Below are positions 60,354 through 64,000 of a DNA stretch of 64,000 nt, one piece after another. How positions within the stretch are numbered: the first letter of the stretch is position 1; the number at the start of each line of letters is the position of its first letter. This DNA comes from Fratercula arctica. Taxonomy: Eukaryota; Chordata; Aves; Charadriiformes; Alcidae. Both the position numbers and the translations under genes were made by a program. The notes under the pieces are model-generated. The model was given only the letters and a program-made list of their open reading frames with translations. It did not search any database and had not been told where the DNA came from. Location of the stretch: the NCBI GenBank assembly GCA_947846985.1, contig CANTUZ010000001.1:6369504-6433503 (forward strand), in the 5' to 3' direction.

Positions 60354-61055
60354 TTCAGTTGGAAGTGACATGGGGACCTGCAATGATCATCTAGTCCAAT
60401 TGCCTGACCAACTCAGGGCTGACCAAAAGTTAAACCATGTTGTTAAGGGCATTGTCCAAATGCCTCTGAAACACTGCTAGGCTTGGGACACCAACCACCT
60501 CTCTAGGAAGCCTGTTCCAGTGTTTGACCACTCTCTTCGTAAAGAAACGCTTCCTCATGTCGAGTCTAAACCTCCCCTGGTGCAGCTTGGAGCCATTCCC
60601 ATGCGTCCTGTCACTGGATCCCAGGGAGAAGAACTCAGCACCTCCCTCTCCATATGTCCCCTCCTCAGGGAGCTGTACGGAGCAATAAGGTTGCCCCTCA
60701 GCCCACTTTTCTCTAAACTAGACAAGCCCAAAGTCCTTACCCACTCCTAATAGTACATGGCTTCCAGCCATTTCACCAGACGTGTTGCCCTCCTCTGGAC
60801 ACATTCGAGGACCTTCATATCCTTCTTAAATGATGGGGCCACGCACTGCACACAGTACTCGAGATGAGGCTGCACCAACACTGACTACAGTGGGATAATC
60901 CTCTCTCTTGACTGGCGATGGTGTGTTTGATGCCCCCCAGGATGTGATTTCCCTTTTGGTGGCCAGGGCTCACTGCTGGCTCCTGTTGAGCTGCTGTTGA
61001 CCGGCAACCCCACATCCCTTTCTGCAGGACTGCTATCCAACCAGTCCTCTTCTCT
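60237..61055 (-). mobile_element. Nested CR1 LINE (reverse), about 820 bp, pentanucleotide tail
   Basis: Inserted on the minus strand into the old CR1. It starts with a (GGAAT)n/(AGAAT)n tail, then TTCAGTTGGAAGTGACATGG, GATCATCTAGTCCAATTGCC and CAACTCAGGGCTGACC. It runs through the antisense ORF2 C-terminus (CAGGGAGAAGAACTCAGCAC, GACGTGTTGCCCTCCTCTGG, CACAGTACTCGAGATGAGG) to about 61055. CACCT flanks it at 60229-60233 and 61056-61060, compatible with a 5-bp target duplication. Same subfamily as 42751-43146 but longer. Confidence 0.94.
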
Positions 61056-61294
61056 CACCTGGTAACAAAGGACACCAAAAAGGCCACAGAAAGTGCCATG
61101 CCTTCTTTGCCTTGGTCTGTACTAGTAAGAGCATCAGGAGGGAAAACCTGGAACAAGGAAGACTTACGTTTTCCGGAGAAGGATCAGATTAAGGAACATT
61201 TAAACTAACAGGACATGTACGAGAACCTGACACAATGCACCCACAAATGCAGAAAAAGTTGGCCAGTGCCATTGCAAAGCTACCTTTGCCTATC

Positions 61295-61608
61295 CTCTAG
61301 GAGGATGGGGCCAGGATCTTTTCAGTGGTGCCCAGCAACAGGACAAGAGGTAACGGGCACAAACTTGAACACGGGAAGTTCCATCTCAACATGAGGAGGA
61401 ACTTCTTTACTTTGAGGATGGCAGAGCCCTGGCACAGGCTGCCCAGAGAGGTGGTGGAGTCTCCATCTCTGGAGACATTCCAAACCCGCCTGGACACGTT
61501 CCTGTGCCACCTGCTCTGGGTGATCCTGCTCTGGCAGGGAGTTGGACTGGATGATCTCCACAGGTCCTTTCCAACCCTTATTGTTCTGTGATTCTGTGTG
61601 ATTCTGTG
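61295..61608 (+). mobile_element. Nested CR1 LINE 3' fragment (forward)
   Basis: A 314-bp forward CR1 lying in the same old CR1. It starts at AGGAGGATGGGGCCAGG and ends with the tail TTCTGTGATTCTGTGTGATT. The frame 61325-61591 reads [40 protein letters not shown], then the 3' UTR in frame because of a shortened G-run (GGCAGGGAGTTGG instead of six Gs). ATC flanks the insertion at 61292-61294 and 61609-61611, a 3-bp duplication or shared base. Close sister of the last 300 bp of the copy at 36683. Confidence 0.95.
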
Positions 61609-61680
61609 ATCTTTGAAATATTGTGACAAATGGAGGAGATTCTTGAAGACTGGAAGAAAGCAAATACCACCCTGTCCCTC

Positions 61681-64000
61681 ACTTCTGAGACTTTGTGTAG
61701 GTCTGATCACATGAAGGTCACTCATTCATTCCTTTCTCACCACACAGAAAACTGAGCCCCCTATGAAAGAGGAGAATACAGAGAATTTTAATTTTTTTGA
61801 GACAAAAGTCAATGTCTGCACCCATGCAGTCACCTCCTAACACTAATTGAGGCAGCTCTTAAAACTGCAATTTAGTTCTTTGTTGCTTCTTATAACCATT
61901 TCTGACTTGAGTACATTTTATCTCCTTTGATTTTCATGTTGCCTTTATGCTTTATCTTATGCTTTTTATTCAGTTAGAAGGGGAAAAGAGGAAAGATCAC
62001 TCTAGTGCTCGTTCCTAGGAACACTATTACCAATGTGAAAGGGCTTTTGATGCACACAGCTGCAATAAAATCATTATATCCCTTCTCCATTGTCCACATT
62101 GCAGTTATTCAGTATGCAGAGAAACCTGCCAAGAGGTAATGAGGTGACCTTCAAGGTCTTCATCTTCATTACAACAGAACAGTCCAGTTTTCACCCACAC
62201 ATACAGACATACAGCTTTGCACGGAGGTATTTTCTTAAAAATGCACCCACTGCAGAACACAGGGGTGAGGGGTTGGGTGTTTTGTTTTGCCTTGGTTTGG
62301 TTTGGTTTCTCTTAGAGATTTGCTTCCATCATAATTTCCTCTACAGGGGAACTCCAGAGTCACTAAACATACAGTGGAGCTAGCAGGTTGACAAATGCAA
62401 CACACACAAAAACACATTCCATCAAGAAATCAGTTTCTGCTCCTTAGCTACTCAAAACGGGGCAAAACGATGGTCCCTGTACAGCTGGACAATTCTTTAT
62501 TGCAGCCACCAGAGCTACTTAGCACAGGGCAGAAGTTGCTCCAGTTAAAAAATCAGTGGAAATATGGCTATAAAAAGTGTCTAATCACCGCCCTTCTCCC
62601 TCATGCAGACTGCAACAAAGGCCATTTATCATCAAACAAGCAAACAAAAAAAAAAAAAAAAAAGACAAAGAAAGAAAAAAGACATAAACAAGCAAACCTA
62701 AACACAGCCATACAATTTGGTCCTTAGGTAGAGAAATTGTATTAGTACTACATTACTATGCCATTGCATGCATAATTCAAGTGTGAAATGCCTTTAAATG
62801 CAATTTAATTAACCATGCTATGGCTTAAGGTTTCTTGGAACATAACAAAGTCAGGCAGCTTCAGAATTTCCAAGTCCCAAGGTATTGCCTCCACCAAGCC
62901 TGAAACAATTCGCTTGTCATAGAAAATCACATACCATAGCGGATGCTAAATAGGTATTCAGAGGGATTATTACTCCAGATAGCGTAAAGGAAAAAGAGGT
63001 AAAGGGGGAATTCGCATCAGGGAATGAAATTTGTCATTTTTTTTGCAAAATATCTGTTATTGTTCAGAGAGCTTAGCATTTTGTCTGCTGCTTTTTTGTC
63101 CATCTTATCAAGTGTGAATACTGCTAAAGGAGTTTTGTTAAACAGCCTTTTATGTTGTCTCAGAAATCCCCCAAACAAAAACAAAGGCAAGCGTCTGCTT
63201 TGAGAAACAAATAAGATGCCAAATAACTTTCAAAAAATTGACTTTTTGGTTCTCATTAGTGCTATAACATAATATGTACATGTATGTATAGATATATACA
63301 GACTCTTTTTTCTTTTTTATAGGTTATGTCCTGACACATTTAGCGAGAATTTTATACAAAATTATAGAGCCGTTTTTAATAAAGTTTGAAGTTTTATTGA
63401 CATGTATTCCAGTGTACTGTGCTTTCACTTTATGGGAAAATACCATCAGGTTTTTTTTCTTGGCAGAAAAATATCCCCAGAGATACAATGCCAACAAAAG
63501 CCCGTGAGTTAAGTTTTCTTAGGAATTAAAAAAAACCCAATAATTGCTTAACAAAGAGAAAACCTATGACTAAGTATTGATAGTAAGGACTCACTATATA
63601 ATAATAAAAAAAAATAAAATAAAAATAAATAAATAAAAAAACCACAACAAACCAAAACAAAACAAACAACTGCTACGTTTTCACCTTGTTAGTTTTAATA
63701 ATTTCCATTTTCCTGGTGACAATATGCTGTCACCTACTGGTTACAGAGTCACTTTTTAAAGTATAGTCATTTCAAGAAAAATAAGAAGCAATAGGGTTTG
63801 CTTTGGAAGATCTGGAACAACTTTTCAGGCAGTGAAAATTAATACAGTTCTCTTTAAAGTCAGTGGAATTTGGTTGGTTTACAGGAGCTGAGTGGCTAAT
63901 GCTGGCTGCAAGAGAGAAGCTTTGGTCTACTCTACCACTGAAACCTTTGGAGTGTGTCTCATCTTAAAATCCATCATGAGGCATAAGCTTTCATGTTAAA
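61681..64000. other. Unique non-coding DNA with A-rich blocks
   Basis: A18 run at about 62647-62664 and an A-rich low-complexity block at 63601-63670. At 63308-63324 a pyrimidine run ending in TATAG followed by AATAAA at 63378-63383 could look like a terminal exon, but no frame supports it. A 110-codon frame at 62395-62727 (+) ends in the poly-lysine of the A-run and is not a gene. Confidence 0.5.

Larger units (their letters stand above)
59565..61680 (+). mobile_element. Old CR1 LINE internal fragment, invaded twice by other CR1s
   Basis: The host CR1 occupies 59565-60233, 61061-61294 and 61609-about 61680 on the + strand. The first part reads as the end of the ORF2 endonuclease and the linker: GGAGCAGCAGTGGCTGCAG, GACTATGAGATGGTG, AATCCCATGGGATACAGTCC, AAGCCAGAGCTCACCTGGA. 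The second holds GGTAACAAAGGACACC, AATGCACCCACAAATGCAG and CCATTGCAAAGC. The third holds TCTTGAAGACTGGAAGAAAG. Together they follow the known order of a CR1 ORF2 from endonuclease to early reverse transcriptase. The element lacks both its 5' start and its 3' end, so it is an old fragment broken at both sides. Confidence 0.88.

Noticed and set aside
61297..61725. Antisense frames of 113 and 142 codons
   Set aside because: Shadows of the forward nested CR1 at 61295-61608.
63300..63400. Possible terminal exon with splice-acceptor-like TTTTTTATAG and AATAAA
   Set aside because: No supporting frame, no upstream exon, and T-rich runs and AATAAA are common by chance in this AT-rich DNA.
1..64000. 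CRISPR array, operon, phage or other prokaryotic system
   Set aside because: No regularly spaced direct repeats with unique spacers, no dense coding on one strand and no ribosome-binding pattern. The CR1 and LTR content shows vertebrate (bird) nuclear DNA.

Overview
This window looks like gene-poor nuclear DNA from a bird. The main evidence is many 5'-truncated CR1 LINE fragments, several ending in the typical ATTCTATG-type 3' tail. Two solo endogenous-retrovirus LTRs are also present. One (7602-8528) has TG...CA ends and a 5-bp target duplication. The other (47638-48608) resembles, from memory, an LTR repeat that is abundant in neoavian birds. I see no mammalian-type SINEs, no bacterial gene organisation and no operons. 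I could not recognise a single cellular protein-coding exon, tRNA or rRNA. Most of the window is AT-rich unique sequence, as in an intron or a gene desert on a large avian chromosome. The species and locus cannot be named from the sequence alone.

Layout. 1-7300 is unique DNA holding two large polypurine tracts: a 440-bp AAAAGG/AAGGG array at 2348-2788 and a poly-A/GAAAA tract at 7001-7168. At 7301-8533 lies a reverse CR1 stub followed by an intact-ended solo LTR. 8534-19760 is unique DNA with a 240-bp polypyrimidine array (15051-15292) and a stretch at 17330-17930 that may be conserved regulatory DNA. A reverse CR1 lies at 19764-20078, followed by unique DNA that includes a CpG-enriched stretch near 20930-21190. 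From 26562 to 37485 there are several CR1s of different ages: 26562, 28446, 29602, an old reverse copy at 31371-32240, and a long copy at 36683. 40306-43146 carries two reverse CR1s, one with a pentanucleotide tail. 47638-48608 is the second LTR. 49580-49815 is the most CpG-dense unique stretch. 53199-57335 has three forward CR1s, one of which carries a tiny CR1-tail insertion with a 6-bp duplication.

The richest spot is 59565-61680. There, an old CR1 ORF2 fragment (endonuclease end and start of the reverse transcriptase) has been invaded twice. One insertion is a reverse CR1 with a GGAAT/AGAAT tail, flanked by CACCT. The other is a forward CR1 flanked by ATC. The old copy can be followed through all three pieces.

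Nothing here amounts to a new biological system. The features worth checking are the repeat dynamics (nested insertions, tail-seeded microsatellites, G-rich polypurine arrays) and a few unique CpG- or motif-rich stretches that could be regulatory. All open reading frames over 100 codons are CR1 remnants, LTR sequence, simple repeats, or unrecognised frames in unique DNA.
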